A stretch of DNA of 64,000 nucleotides from Companilactobacillus kedongensis (lineage in GTDB: Bacteria > Bacillota > Bacilli > Lactobacillales > Lactobacillaceae): the NCBI RefSeq assembly GCF_003946625.1, contig NZ_RHOR01000005.1:58340-122339 (forward strand), given 5' to 3'. Numbering within the stretch: the first letter of the stretch is position 1; every line of letters begins with the position of its first letter. Positions 16,623 to 25,010 of the stretch are shown here, piece by piece. Made by a program: the position numbers and the translations under genes. The notes under the pieces were generated by a model. The model was given only the letters and a program-made list of their open reading frames with translations. It had not been told where the DNA came from and made no database searches.

Positions 16623-17416
16623 TAAGCCGGCTTCCTTCCTTTATGTGTGACCCAAATGTCGATCAAATATAGAGGTATCAGCGTTACCAACATGAATGTT
16701 ATTCCATAAACTGCGGCAATTCGATACTTACCTTCAGTTGTAAAAGGAAACATTCGTACTGACAAGGTTATATAATTACCGTCACCGATCAAAAGTGTTC
16801 CTAAATATTGAGTCATCGAAACGATGTAACTCATCATGACTGCACCTTGCAGACCATTTTTATTCAGTGGAATCGTCACTTTGAAGAATGTTTGTAACGG
16901 CGTTGCACCTAAATTACGACTGGCCACCTCATATTTGTCTTTCCATAATATTAAATTATCATATAAAAGTTTAATTGCATACGGTAAACAGAACAAAGTA
17001 TGCGCACTTACCACACCAAAGAAGCTGCCGTTCAAGCCGTATTTGATCATAATAAAATCCATATTTGTCAATACGGCAATACCAGGTATTATCATCGGTA
17101 GATAAACCAAGATATTCAGTAATTTCTTACCTCTAAAGTCATAGTATGATAACGCCATTGCGGTAGGATATGCGATCAGAATCGTCAACACGACTGTTCC
17201 AACTGCAAGTTCCATACTAGCTAACAATGACGATTGAATTTCTGTATTAGTTACTAGAAAACGGAAATAATATCCCCAATCGACCCACTTGGGCCACAAT
17301 GATGGATAATTCCACGTTTTACTGATAGCCAACATAAAGATCACAAACAGCGGCATTAATACTAAAACAGCAAATAATAAATAGACTAATAACTTTAAAA
17401 CTTTTTTATATGCCAC
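16622..17416 (-). CDS. ABC importer permease, second subunit (264 aa)
   Basis: The protein has six hydrophobic segments and a type I permease EAA loop, VASRNLGATPLQTFFKVTIP (about 158-177). It pairs with the permease encoded just upstream, with an 11-base gene overlap. In E. coli, as I recall, YnjC is a single fused double-length permease; here the two halves are separate genes. The family transports small anions, polyamines or thiamine-like compounds, and the substrate is not evident from sequence. Confidence 0.9.
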   Translation of the reverse strand: MAYKKVLKLLVYLLFAVLVLMPLFVIFMLAISKTWNYPSLWPKWVDWGYYFRFLVTNTEIQSSLLASMELAVGTVVLTILIAYPTAMALSYYDFRGKKLLNILVYLPMIIPGIAVLTNMDFIMIKYGLNGSFFGVVSAHTLFCLPYAIKLLYDNLILWKDKYEVASRNLGATPLQTFFKVTIPLNKNGLQGAVMMSYIVSMTQYLGTLLIGDGNYITLSVRMFPFTTEGKYRIAAVYGITFMLVTLIPLYLIDIWVTHKGRKPA

Positions 17417-18281
17417 CTGTATGACCTCCTGGTAAATGTTTACTCAACCACAATACCGATCCGGCAAAAATAATTGAGAAAACAGATAATATCAAGTTCA
17501 GACTCATGATCATAGGTAACTGCGTATAATCCCCCTGAACATAGAGGTCATAAATATATACTGGCAACATTTCTTTGGTTTGATTACCTAATAAATAAGG
17601 TACCTCATATGAACCAAAGTTGAATGAGAAATTAATAATAAAAGCATTAACGATTGCCGGCATCAATAGTGGTAAAGATACATTCCAAAACGCTTGCCAT
17701 TTTGTTGCTCCCAGATTATCGGCAACGATTCGGTAACGATTGTCCATTTGTCGCAAAACCAAAACTAATGAAACGATAACAAAAGGAACCTCCTTCCATA
17801 AATACGTCAGGATAATTCCTATTTGCCACTGATCGTTCAATAGTAGTGGAAAACTATTATAAGAATGTATAATGCCAATTCTGGTCAACAAACTTGATAC
17901 TAGACCCGTCTGACTGAGCAACTGAATCAAGGCCAACACGATAAAAATATGTGGCAACATAACTGGCAATTGAGCAAGTTTAAAGAAGGGCTTAGTAAAT
18001 GGATTATCATTTCTTTTAAAAAGAAATGCCAATACCGTCCCCATAAAACATGCCATACCAGCGCTAAATAGAGCAAAGACGAATGTTCTAAAGAAAATTT
18101 TTAGAAATACTTTGTCATTTAATGCATCAGTATAGTAATGCAAACTTAACTTTTCCATACCCATCAGTGGATAATATCCAAAACTGGTTATTAAAGACTT
18201 TAATATGGCGCTGAAAAAGAAGAATAACATAAACAGACAAAACGGACTTAGTAACAAAATAAGTTTTCTTTTAGTCAGCAT
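17406..18281 (-). CDS. ABC importer permease, first subunit (291 aa)
   Basis: This protein has six to seven hydrophobic segments, with the EAA-type loop VADNLGATKWQAFWNVSLPL near residue 188. The C terminus is basic and Gly-rich (KHLPGGHTGGI). It overlaps the lipoprotein gene upstream and the second permease gene downstream by 11 bases each, so all are translated from one message. It forms the heterodimeric channel of the YnjBCD-like importer. Confidence 0.9.
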   Translation of the reverse strand: MLTKRKLILLLSPFCLFMLFFFFSAILKSLITSFGYYPLMGMEKLSLHYYTDALNDKVFLKIFFRTFVFALFSAGMACFMGTVLAFLFKRNDNPFTKPFFKLAQLPVMLPHIFIVLALIQLLSQTGLVSSLLTRIGIIHSYNSFPLLLNDQWQIGIILTYLWKEVPFVIVSLVLVLRQMDNRYRIVADNLGATKWQAFWNVSLPLLMPAIVNAFIINFSFNFGSYEVPYLLGNQTKEMLPVYIYDLYVQGDYTQLPMIMSLNLILSVFSIIFAGSVLWLSKHLPGGHTGGI

Positions 18282-19515
18282 TCAAAACATGTTCTTTCCA
18301 CAAATCTTCGATAATAGGAATTTTCTTAGCAGAAACTTCTGGAACACGTTTCTTAGATAATTCATCCATTGTCAAAGTATTGTTATCTTTAGCTTGACCA
18401 TTCATCTTGTTAGTTATACTTGCTGGAACTTTGCTTCCAGAGTATGGAGGAATAGCTGAACCATATTTGGCTTCCATACGATCTGTTTGAGCTTTCTTAC
18501 TCAACATTGTGTTAATAAGAACAGCTGCTGCTGCTTTATTATCAGATGTTTTTGGAACAGCAAGATAACTGTAGTTACCTACGGTACCTTCATCAAATAC
18601 AAACGTTTGGGCGTCGTCAGTAAATTTACCATCAGCTCTTTGCGTTGCAGCATACATTTGATTGTACGAGAAAGTCATCGCAATTTGGTGATCAGCAAAC
18701 ATCTTATCCATTTGAGCACTTGTCTTAGGATAAGTCTTACCTTCTTGCCATAAATATGGTTTCAATTCGTTTAGATAATCCAAACTTGGTTTGATAGCCT
18801 TGTAAACGCCAGCTTTAGTTGCTGGTGCTTTATTGATAGCATCAAAACCAACTGTTTCATAAATAATATTTCTAATGAAGGCACTACCAGTAAAGTCTGG
18901 TGGGGCAACATATGTTAATTTACCAGGATTCTCTTTAGCCCATGAGAGTAATTTATCTGAACTAGTTGGATAGTCCCCGTTAAACATTTGCTTACTACCG
19001 ATCATAACCAATTGGGCATTTCCAAAAGGAACTTCCATATTGTTGATCTTAGTACCCATATCAGTCTTAGCATCAGGATCATTACCTGAAATATAAGTCT
19101 TCATATTTGGGATCAAAGAATTATCTAAGTTACCAGATAGTAATGATAGTTTTTTGGCTGTTAAGAAGTTTTCACCATTGATCCAAACAACATCAATGTT
19201 TCCAGACTTCTTATTAGCTTCTTTTTCATTAGTCAATTTCTTAAGAATATCTTCGATATTCATTGGAACACGTTTAACCTTGATACCTTTTTCCTTCATC
19301 ATTGGAGTAACAACGTCATCAACCCAACGATTCTGTGTATCAGAGCCACCATAACCATAGAAAGTTACAGTTTTACCTTTAGCTTCTTTCAAAGCTGTTT
19401 TATAACTAGTTGGCATTTCCGATCCCTTAGAATCGTTACTCTTATTAGAGCAGCCACCTAATACAAACAAAGGAAGTAAAAACGCTAATAATACAATTAG
19501 CTTTTTGCCTCGCAT
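18271..19515 (-). CDS. ABC importer substrate-binding lipoprotein (YnjB-like, 414 aa)
   Basis: The lipobox LGGC follows a hydrophobic signal. The mature protein reads KTVTFYGYGGSDTQNRWVDD, GNIDVVWINGENF, PPDFTGSAFIRN and MTFSYNQMYA, the pattern of YnjB and related class of solute-binding proteins (family 1-like). The length fits this class. It precedes both permeases and the ATPase. In E. coli the ynjB neighbourhood also carries TVP38 (ydjX, ydjZ), YdjY and the exported rhodanese YnjE, all of which have counterparts here. The ligand is unknown. Confidence 0.9.
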   Translation of the reverse strand: MRGKKLIVLLAFLLPLFVLGGCSNKSNDSKGSEMPTSYKTALKEAKGKTVTFYGYGGSDTQNRWVDDVVTPMMKEKGIKVKRVPMNIEDILKKLTNEKEANKKSGNIDVVWINGENFLTAKKLSLLSGNLDNSLIPNMKTYISGNDPDAKTDMGTKINNMEVPFGNAQLVMIGSKQMFNGDYPTSSDKLLSWAKENPGKLTYVAPPDFTGSAFIRNIIYETVGFDAINKAPATKAGVYKAIKPSLDYLNELKPYLWQEGKTYPKTSAQMDKMFADHQIAMTFSYNQMYAATQRADGKFTDDAQTFVFDEGTVGNYSYLAVPKTSDNKAAAAVLINTMLSKKAQTDRMEAKYGSAIPPYSGSKVPASITNKMNGQAKDNNTLTMDELSKKRVPEVSAKKIPIIEDLWKEHVLNAD

Positions 19516-19527
19516 AATATCCCCTCA

Positions 19528-20181
19528 CTATATCATCTTTTTGTGTTGTCCAATTTTCTTTGGTATGTATGTTAATAAGAAGAGAATTACGCCAAAAATA
19601 GCGAATTTGATCGACAACGACGTCGACAATCCTTCAGTTAGAATATCTGATGCCATATAAGCATAGATAAAACAAGCTGGAAGCATCGTTAAACCCGAAA
19701 TCGTTGAGAATTTCCAAAATCCCATTGGTGTCAGCGCATAAGCATAGCTTTGCAAAGCATATGGGAAAATTGGAACCAATCTTGTCAAAATTAAGAATGA
19801 AAGACCATTCTCATTTACACCATTCATAATCTTATTAAAGGTGGGTTTATCACCATATTTTTTTATTACAGCATCCCTAAGCAAGGTTCTACCCAAAACA
19901 AATGAGATACTTGCCCCTACTGTGCTGCCAATAACGGTTAACAGTCCGCCCAAGAATCCACCATAGGCGATTCCGGCAACGATAGCCAATAATCCTCCTG
20001 GTAACATAAAGACGGCCGTAATAATACACAATAGAATGAAAGCAAAGTATCCAATAAAACCTTGCTCTTGAAACCAAGTCTGCATCGCCGAAACATTTTG
20101 CAGTTCATTGATCAAACCAGTCTCATAAAAGAAGATAATTCCTACGATCATCAAACCGATAAAAATTACTACTTTCTTCAT
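19528..20181 (-). CDS. TVP38/TMEM64-family membrane protein, short (217 aa)
   Basis: About five to six hydrophobic segments are present, with the family core FMLPGGLLAIVAGIAYGGFLG at about 58-78 and LSFLILTRLVPIFPYALQSYAYALTPM at about 130-156, including the conserved Arg in LTRLVP. The family (SNARE-associated/VTT domain, DedA relatives) is linked to lipid scrambling or ion and oxyanion movement in different hosts. It is the second of two VTT proteins in this operon, 12 bases before the binding-protein gene, matching the ydjX/ydjZ pairing in E. coli. Confidence 0.9.
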   Translation of the reverse strand: MKKVVIFIGLMIVGIIFFYETGLINELQNVSAMQTWFQEQGFIGYFAFILLCIITAVFMLPGGLLAIVAGIAYGGFLGGLLTVIGSTVGASISFVLGRTLLRDAVIKKYGDKPTFNKIMNGVNENGLSFLILTRLVPIFPYALQSYAYALTPMGFWKFSTISGLTMLPACFIYAYMASDILTEGLSTSLSIKFAIFGVILFLLTYIPKKIGQHKKMI

Positions 20182-20214
20182 TCCTACACCTCATAATCAC
20201 AGTCACACTATTAA

Positions 20215-21354
20215 TTATTTGGACATATTTAGTTTTTTGTTTTGTTGTTTATTCATCATTACTTTACGTACGACCAATGAAACTACGATCAAGATAATGA
20301 AGGCAATTAAGCCGATAAACATCATCATCTTGCTACCGCCTAAGCTTCCACCAACGAATGAATAAACAATAGTAGCAGGCAACTGACCAATTCCGGTAGC
20401 GATCAAGAACTTACCAACCTTCATATCAGTAAAACCAGCACCATAACTAACTTCGTCAAAGGAGACAAATGGTAGTAAACGTAAAATTATGATCGTATAA
20501 TCACCATACTCATCGAAAAATCCATCCATTTTTGCTAGAGCACGTTTAGTGATTATTTTTTCAGCAAGCGGACGTCCGATACCTCTGGCAATGTAGAAGC
20601 ACAATAAAGCACCCAACATAGCACTACCCCAGGATAATGCAGCACCAAAGTACCATCCGTATAGATATGCATTAGCGAATGTTAAGACAAACGCTGGAAG
20701 TGGAGCTAAAACAGATTGGAAAACCATCAATAGTGTTGAAATTAAAGGTCCCCACATACCAAAGCTGTCAATATAATCTCTGACACCTTTAATATCTAAT
20801 TTAGCCAATAATGAACTCATTGTATCAATGAAATCCTTATAAGCTGGAATCCAGTAGTAGAAGCCAATCAAAAGTCCTAAGAATACGATCGTCAAAACTA
20901 AACTGATCTTGCTTTGAGTAGTTAGTTTATTGATTTTATCCCCAGATTCGATTTTAGCAATTGGATGTCTTCTGCTATCCACGTATAAAGCAATTAACCA
21001 AATAATCAATATGGCAAAAATTATTCCAGAAGTAGCCCCAAACGACCACTGTGCGTGGAATAACTCACGAACCGTTGCTCCCAGAACAACAATTAATGGT
21101 TGCCATCTATATGTCATTAATAGTAATAGAAATGTGACGACTGTAATACCCAGTGTTTCCGGGAATCTAAAGATTGCCCAGTTTTGTTGCAGATGTTTAC
21201 CATAATACATGTAACAAAGATAAACAATTATCGCCACGATAGGTATTATCCACCCTAAAGGAATACGCATTTGTAACCAAGTGGATTTCCAAGCCATTAA
21301 AGAACAAAGAATACCTATGACGACTCCGTTATAGAGAATCCGTAACCTTGTCAT
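20215..21354 (-). CDS. TVP38/TMEM64-family membrane protein with N-terminal extension (379 aa)
   Basis: The C-terminal 200 residues form a VTT domain: APLPAFVLTFANAYLYGW, LGALLCFYIARGIGRPLAE and IIILRLLPFVSFDEVSYGAG. About 150 residues with four hydrophobic helices precede it; such an extension is absent from the shorter partner and may add a separate membrane module. It follows the YdjY-like gene by 15 bases. Two VTT proteins in one operon suggest a heteromeric membrane unit working with the exported rhodanese and the importer. Confidence 0.88.
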   Translation of the reverse strand: MTRLRILYNGVVIGILCSLMAWKSTWLQMRIPLGWIIPIVAIIVYLCYMYYGKHLQQNWAIFRFPETLGITVVTFLLLLMTYRWQPLIVVLGATVRELFHAQWSFGATSGIIFAILIIWLIALYVDSRRHPIAKIESGDKINKLTTQSKISLVLTIVFLGLLIGFYYWIPAYKDFIDTMSSLLAKLDIKGVRDYIDSFGMWGPLISTLLMVFQSVLAPLPAFVLTFANAYLYGWYFGAALSWGSAMLGALLCFYIARGIGRPLAEKIITKRALAKMDGFFDEYGDYTIIILRLLPFVSFDEVSYGAGFTDMKVGKFLIATGIGQLPATIVYSFVGGSLGGSKMMMFIGLIAFIILIVVSLVVRKVMMNKQQNKKLNMSK

Positions 21355-21369
21355 CTAATTATCCCCTCT

Positions 21370-22002
21370 TTATTTAACTTGCATAATAACTTTAACTTGT
21401 TTGCCATCCTTTGGTAGAACACTTGATTTACCAGTGAAATGTTCACCATATGAGAATCCATATTTAGCACCTGAAACAGTACCTACAGGACAACTATCGA
21501 AACATAGAACACAACCAGTCTTCATCTTGTTGTTTGTTGCCATATTTCCACCAAATCTAAAGTTTAAATTCTTAACATTCTTACCATTTACTTGAACAGC
21601 TTTTTCAGCTCTCATTTTCTTACCATTAATTACGAAATAAACGTTGATCTTTGAACCCTTAACTTTAGTTCCAGCCTTTGATTGTTTTGTTAAGTTGTCA
21701 CCAGGTTTTGCGCCAACCTTCTTTAAATCTTTATAAACAGTCTTTGGTTGAACATCAGTCTTCAAAAGTGATTTGTTACCATTTGTTCCATCAACATTAA
21801 CGATAACGTGACGTGTATTTTGTGTGAAGTAAGTTCCATTAACTGTTGTTAGCATAGTAACAGTCTTATTCTTTTTACTATATTGAACAGGATTGTCCTT
21901 TGTTAACTTAGCTGCTTGAGTAGTAACACTTGTTGCGGCAAAAATTCCGAATACTAATAATAAACTAGCAAAGAAACTAATTAAAAGACTTTTTTTCTTC
22001 AT
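21370..22002 (-). CDS. Secreted YdjY-like cysteine-motif protein (210 aa)
   Basis: A signal peptide ends near residue 30 (TSVTTQAAK). The mature part contains VNGTYFTQNTRHVIVNVDG and VGAKPGDN, and at 163-174 GCVLCFDSCPVG with Cys at 164, 167 and 171. This spaced cysteine motif and the NTRH region resemble E. coli YdjY, encoded between the TVP38 genes ydjX and ydjZ. The cysteines could bind a metal or carry a sulfur or selenium atom on the outer face. The identification is from memory of the family and is the least certain in this operon. Confidence 0.65.
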   Translation of the reverse strand: MKKKSLLISFFASLLLVFGIFAATSVTTQAAKLTKDNPVQYSKKNKTVTMLTTVNGTYFTQNTRHVIVNVDGTNGNKSLLKTDVQPKTVYKDLKKVGAKPGDNLTKQSKAGTKVKGSKINVYFVINGKKMRAEKAVQVNGKNVKNLNFRFGGNMATNNKMKTGCVLCFDSCPVGTVSGAKYGFSYGEHFTGKSSVLPKDGKQVKVIMQVK

Positions 22003-22026
22003 TTGAATGCGCCCCTAATCAAAATT

Positions 22027-23067
22027 TTATTTTAGAATTTTAACATCTTTTGAACGTGGATCTCCTACTTGAACTTGATACTTAGATGGGTTCTTCTTGT
22101 GAGCTTTGTCCCATGCGAACCAGCCACCATCGTATACATGAACGTTCTTCCAGCCAGCTTGGTATGTAATAAAGAAGGCTGTAGTTGCACGCCAACCAGT
22201 ACCACAATAGAAATCAATGTTACTGTCGGACTTGATGCCCCATTTTTCCCATGTTGGGGCTAGATCTGAAGCTGATTTAACAGTACCATCTTTGTTAACT
22301 AAGTAAGCTACATCGGCACTTGTCTTACTTGACTTAGCGTAAACCGCACCTTTTGGTTCACCCTTGTCTTTGATGTATGAGTAACCACTAGTCTTACCAG
22401 TGAATTCTTTCCATGAACGAGTACTTGCTAAAATAACATTAGGATCTTCTTTTTGTTGTTTCTTGAAATCAGCAGGTGTCTTGATTTCATATTTGGCGTT
22501 TGCAGGATTCTTGTCGCCAAAGTCTTTAGCTGCAGTAACTTTCTTAGCTGCACCTTTTTGTACTTTATAATTGCTCTTAGTCCAACCTTTGTATCCACCG
22601 TCAACGATCTTGATATTATCAACACCGGCAGTGAATGCTGCAAAGGCAACTCTTGAAGCAGCATTGACGTCTGTTGAGTAGACGATCAATGTTGTTTTAC
22701 TTGTAACACCGTTCTTTAATAGAAGCTTTTGGATCTTACTTGTTGATAGAAGATTCCATTGGTTTGCTTCTGATTCAACAGAGTTAGTATTAATATGACG
22801 AGCACCAGGAACGTGGCCCTTCTTAAAAGTCTTGTCATTACCATATGATGCTTCAAAGACTTTATAATCCTTAACATCTGTCTTTCCGTTAATTACTTTG
22901 TTTGTCCATTTAGGACTAACGAATACTCTTGGACCGTCAGTTTGTTCTGTGTCATCATGTGATGCAATTGCATCAGCACTAACATTAGTTGTGTGCAATG
23001 CAGCAGCCAAACCAACACCAGCCAAGAGCACTGTTGCTGTTACGAAAAGTTTTTTGAACTTTTTCAT
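22027..23067 (-). CDS. Exported two-domain rhodanese (YnjE-like sulfurtransferase)
   Basis: A signal peptide (cut near TNVSADA) precedes two rhodanese domains. The first (about 50-165) has DVNAASR where the catalytic loop should be and lacks Cys, so it is structural. The second (about 200-335) has the loop YCGTGWRA with Cys290. CGTGWRA is the active loop I associate with E. coli YnjE, also an exported sulfurtransferase. The start at ATG 23067 is chosen because GGGGG lies 7-8 bases before it; the ATG at 23073 is too close. It is the first gene of the 14-gene run. Confidence 0.9.
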   Translation of the reverse strand: MKKFKKLFVTATVLLAGVGLAAALHTTNVSADAIASHDDTEQTDGPRVFVSPKWTNKVINGKTDVKDYKVFEASYGNDKTFKKGHVPGARHINTNSVESEANQWNLLSTSKIQKLLLKNGVTSKTTLIVYSTDVNAASRVAFAAFTAGVDNIKIVDGGYKGWTKSNYKVQKGAAKKVTAAKDFGDKNPANAKYEIKTPADFKKQQKEDPNVILASTRSWKEFTGKTSGYSYIKDKGEPKGAVYAKSSKTSADVAYLVNKDGTVKSASDLAPTWEKWGIKSDSNIDFYCGTGWRATTAFFITYQAGWKNVHVYDGGWFAWDKAHKKNPSKYQVQVGDPRSKDVKILK

Positions 23068-23216
23068 AGCCATTCCCCCAATTTTTTTAAGTACATTACA
23101 AATAGAAAAAATTCACAAAAATTGCATTAATGTCAAAAATTTGTTCTAAAATTTACCCAGATTCAAACTAAAAAACGTGTTCTTGATTCGCGAACAACCT
23201 TTGTTAATTTCTTCAT

Positions 23217-23238
23217 TTGTAGCGCTTCCATTATATCA
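23217..23238 (-). promoter_or_regulatory. Probable promoter of the 14-gene operon with cre-like site
   Basis: On the minus strand an extended -10 TGATATAAT (23238-23230) is followed at once by TGGAAGCGCTACAA (23230-23217), which matches most of the cre consensus. The leader down to the first gene is about 150 bases. It contains a possible 17-codon reading frame MKKLTKVVRESRTRFLV (23216-23163) behind GGAAG. Repression by CcpA and the short frame are inferences. The rest of the gap 23074-23439 shows only the next operon's terminator. Confidence 0.5.
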
Positions 23239-23411
23239 TCTCTAAAAAAATATTAATACACTGTAAGCAAATTAGTTGACAATTTGTCACTTTTGAACAC
23301 TCTAAGTGAACAGGTTTCCAGCTTCTTTTAACAAATCCGACATTCCGATAAACATGGGTAATTAGAAAAAGATTTTACAATTCACATTCTGTATTAAACG
23401 ACTGAACAAAA

Positions 23412-23433
23412 AAACGATACCGAAGTATCGTTT
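23412..23433 (-). terminator. Terminator after the lipoprotein/ArsR operon
   Basis: AAACGATAC-CGAA-GTATCGTTT forms a 9-bp stem and on the minus strand runs into a string of T, a few bases after the stop at 23440. Confidence 0.85.
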
Positions 23434-23439
23434 ATAAAT

Positions 23440-23949
23440 TTACTCATTATAGTTGCTAGTATAGTTATCTCTTGGTGACATTTGTTTAATGGTCTCAGCT
23501 TGATAAAGATCCTCACCTAAATGATTCTCTGCGGTCTCGTCATATAGGTAAACTGAAGTGATTCCAATTTCAGTATTATCGACTCTGATATAAGTCGTCT
23601 CGCCATTTTTCCAAAGATAAGTCATTCCCAAACCGTCCACATAGTTGGATGTGACCATAGCACCCTCGTTTCTTTGAAGTGTCTGCACGTCAATTTGACC
23701 AAAGGCAACAGCACTACGTTTTATGTAAGTTTGCTTTTCCTTTTCAGTCATATCATCAGTTGGATCTATTGATTTCTTTTTAGTTTTTTTATGAGATTTT
23801 GTTTTTTTCTTTGCCGTCTTAGTTGTTTTTTCAGTATGAGTTTTAGATGTGGCTTCGTTATTATTTGAATTGCATCCCCCAATGACTACTAAAACGAACA
23901 CAGTTATTAGTATCGTTAACCATTGCAATAGGCTCTTCTTATTCCCCAT
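23440..23949 (-). CDS. Putative lipoprotein, unknown function (169 aa)
   Basis: A lipobox-like GGCN follows the hydrophobic start ([20 protein letters not shown]), then a Lys/Thr-rich linker (about 30-65). A domain of about 100 residues follows ([44 protein letters not shown]). I do not recognise it. AGAGGTAAG precedes the ATG. Its start overlaps the end of the ArsR-type gene by 11 bases, so it should share the metal-responsive control. It may bind metal at the surface, but no His/Cys cluster is visible. Confidence 0.75.
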   Translation of the reverse strand: MGNKKSLLQWLTILITVFVLVVIGGCNSNNNEATSKTHTEKTTKTAKKKTKSHKKTKKKSIDPTDDMTEKEKQTYIKRSAVAFGQIDVQTLQRNEGAMVTSNYVDGLGMTYLWKNGETTYIRVDNTEIGITSVYLYDETAENHLGEDLYQAETIKQMSPRDNYTSNYNE

Positions 23950-24265
23950 GCTTCTTACCTCTCATAACATGGTCAGCGTGCTCCAAAGTTTCATTAATGA
24001 CATCCAGAATATGCGGATCACTTAATTGGTAATAATTTGATTTACCTTTTTTTTGAGCACTAACCAGTTGGTATTTTCTCAAAAGTGCCAATTGATGTGA
24101 AATTGCCGATTGTTCTATCCCAAGCAAATCAACAATTTCACTAACATTCATTTCTTTTTGTTCCAGAATATTCAGCATTTGCAGCCTAACTGGATTATTT
24201 AATATCTTCATAATTTTTTGTGATTCTTCCAATAACCTTGGTTCGATCAATTTAATATCGTCCAA
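23939..24265 (-). CDS. ArsR/SmtB-family metal-sensing repressor
   Basis: A winged helix ([40 protein letters not shown]) is followed by helix alpha-5 reading [18 protein letters not shown]. The pattern D-x-H ... H-x-x-H is the alpha-5 zinc/cobalt site of CzrA/SmtB-type sensors. The start is set at TTG 24265 because AGGAGAG lies 6 bases before it. An ATG at 24298 would lie inside the palindromic operator with no ribosome site. Divergent cadD is the expected target. The alpha-3N cadmium cysteines of CadC are absent, so Zn or Co is the more likely signal. Confidence 0.88.
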   Translation of the reverse strand: MDDIKLIEPRLLEESQKIMKILNNPVRLQMLNILEQKEMNVSEIVDLLGIEQSAISHQLALLRKYQLVSAQKKGKSNYYQLSDPHILDVINETLEHADHVMRGKKHGE

Positions 24266-24285
24266 AATGGTCTCTCCTATATATG

Positions 24286-24319
24286 TTGAACTTTTCATAT
24301 GATAATGTTATCATATGAA
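24286..24319 (+). promoter_or_regulatory. cadD promoter with 26-bp palindromic operator
   Basis: TTCATATGATAA-TG-TTATCATATGAA (24294-24319) is a perfect 12-bp inverted repeat of the ArsR/SmtB operator type. It covers the spacer and -10 of a rightward promoter with TTGAAC at 24286-24291, a 17-base spacer and TATCAT at 24309-24314. By symmetry it also carries a TATCAT for leftward transcription of the repressor gene. Binding would shut both directions until metal releases the repressor. Confidence 0.85.
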
Positions 24320-24342
24320 TCGATTTGAAATGGGGTAATAAT

Positions 24343-24951
24343 ATGATGAAATCAATTTTAACCGGAATAACGGCCTACACATCTACTAGTATAGACTATT
24401 TGATAATTCTAATGATCATCTTTGGGACGACTAAGCCGAATCAAAAATGGCTAGTATACTTTGGCGATATTTTGGGAACCGCGATCCTAGTAATTAGCAG
24501 TCTTATCATGGCTTTAATACTTGGGTTCATTCCTCAACAGTGGATATTGGGATTGCTTGGTTTCATTCCTTTATTCATGGGAGTGAAACTATTAGTATAT
24601 GGAGAAAATGATAATGATGACGCTGTGGAAATCGGAATGAAGAGAAGATCCAGTACAATTATGAATGTTGCTTTAATAACCGTTGCCACCTGTGGTGCCG
24701 ATAATATTGGTATCTATGTACCAATATTTACACAAGCTGATTTCAAAAGTCTAATAATAATACTAATTACATTCTTCTTCATGATGTCTTTATTCTGTTT
24801 TATTGGATTTCTATTAGTAAGAATACCAAAGGTAGCAAACATTTTAGAGAAATGGGGAAAGTATATTACTTCTATTGTATATATCGGTATTGGATTCTTT
24901 ATATTAATTGAAAGTGGGACTTTTATAGAAATTTTTAAGTTTCTTGGTTAA
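24343..24951 (+). CDS. cadD: CadD-family cation exporter (202 aa)
   Basis: The protein has five to six hydrophobic helices and the CadD/LysE-like signatures TAYTSTSIDYLIILMIIF at about 8-25 and TVATCGADNIGIYVPIF near residue 110. The acidic residues within membrane segments are those expected for cation export. CadD proteins confer cadmium, and in some cases zinc, tolerance in staphylococci and related bacteria. ATG 24343 is preferred over the upstream in-frame TTG 24325 because a GGGG site lies between them. It is controlled by the divergent ArsR-type repressor. Confidence 0.88.
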   Translation: MMKSILTGITAYTSTSIDYLIILMIIFGTTKPNQKWLVYFGDILGTAILVISSLIMALILGFIPQQWILGLLGFIPLFMGVKLLVYGENDNDDAVEIGMKRRSSTIMNVALITVATCGADNIGIYVPIFTQADFKSLIIILITFFFMMSLFCFIGFLLVRIPKVANILEKWGKYITSIVYIGIGFFILIESGTFIEIFKFLG

Positions 24952-24966
24952 TGAAGAACTATTAAT

Positions 24967-24995
24967 TTGCCAAATCTTCCCAAATTCGTTATTAT
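24967..24995 (+). promoter_or_regulatory. tmRNA promoter
   Basis: TTGCCA (24967-24972) and TATTAT (24990-24995) are separated by 17 bases, placing initiation a few bases before the mature tmRNA 5' end at 25011. Confidence 0.75.
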
Positions 24996-25010
24996 TATAT
25001 GGGACGTCTT

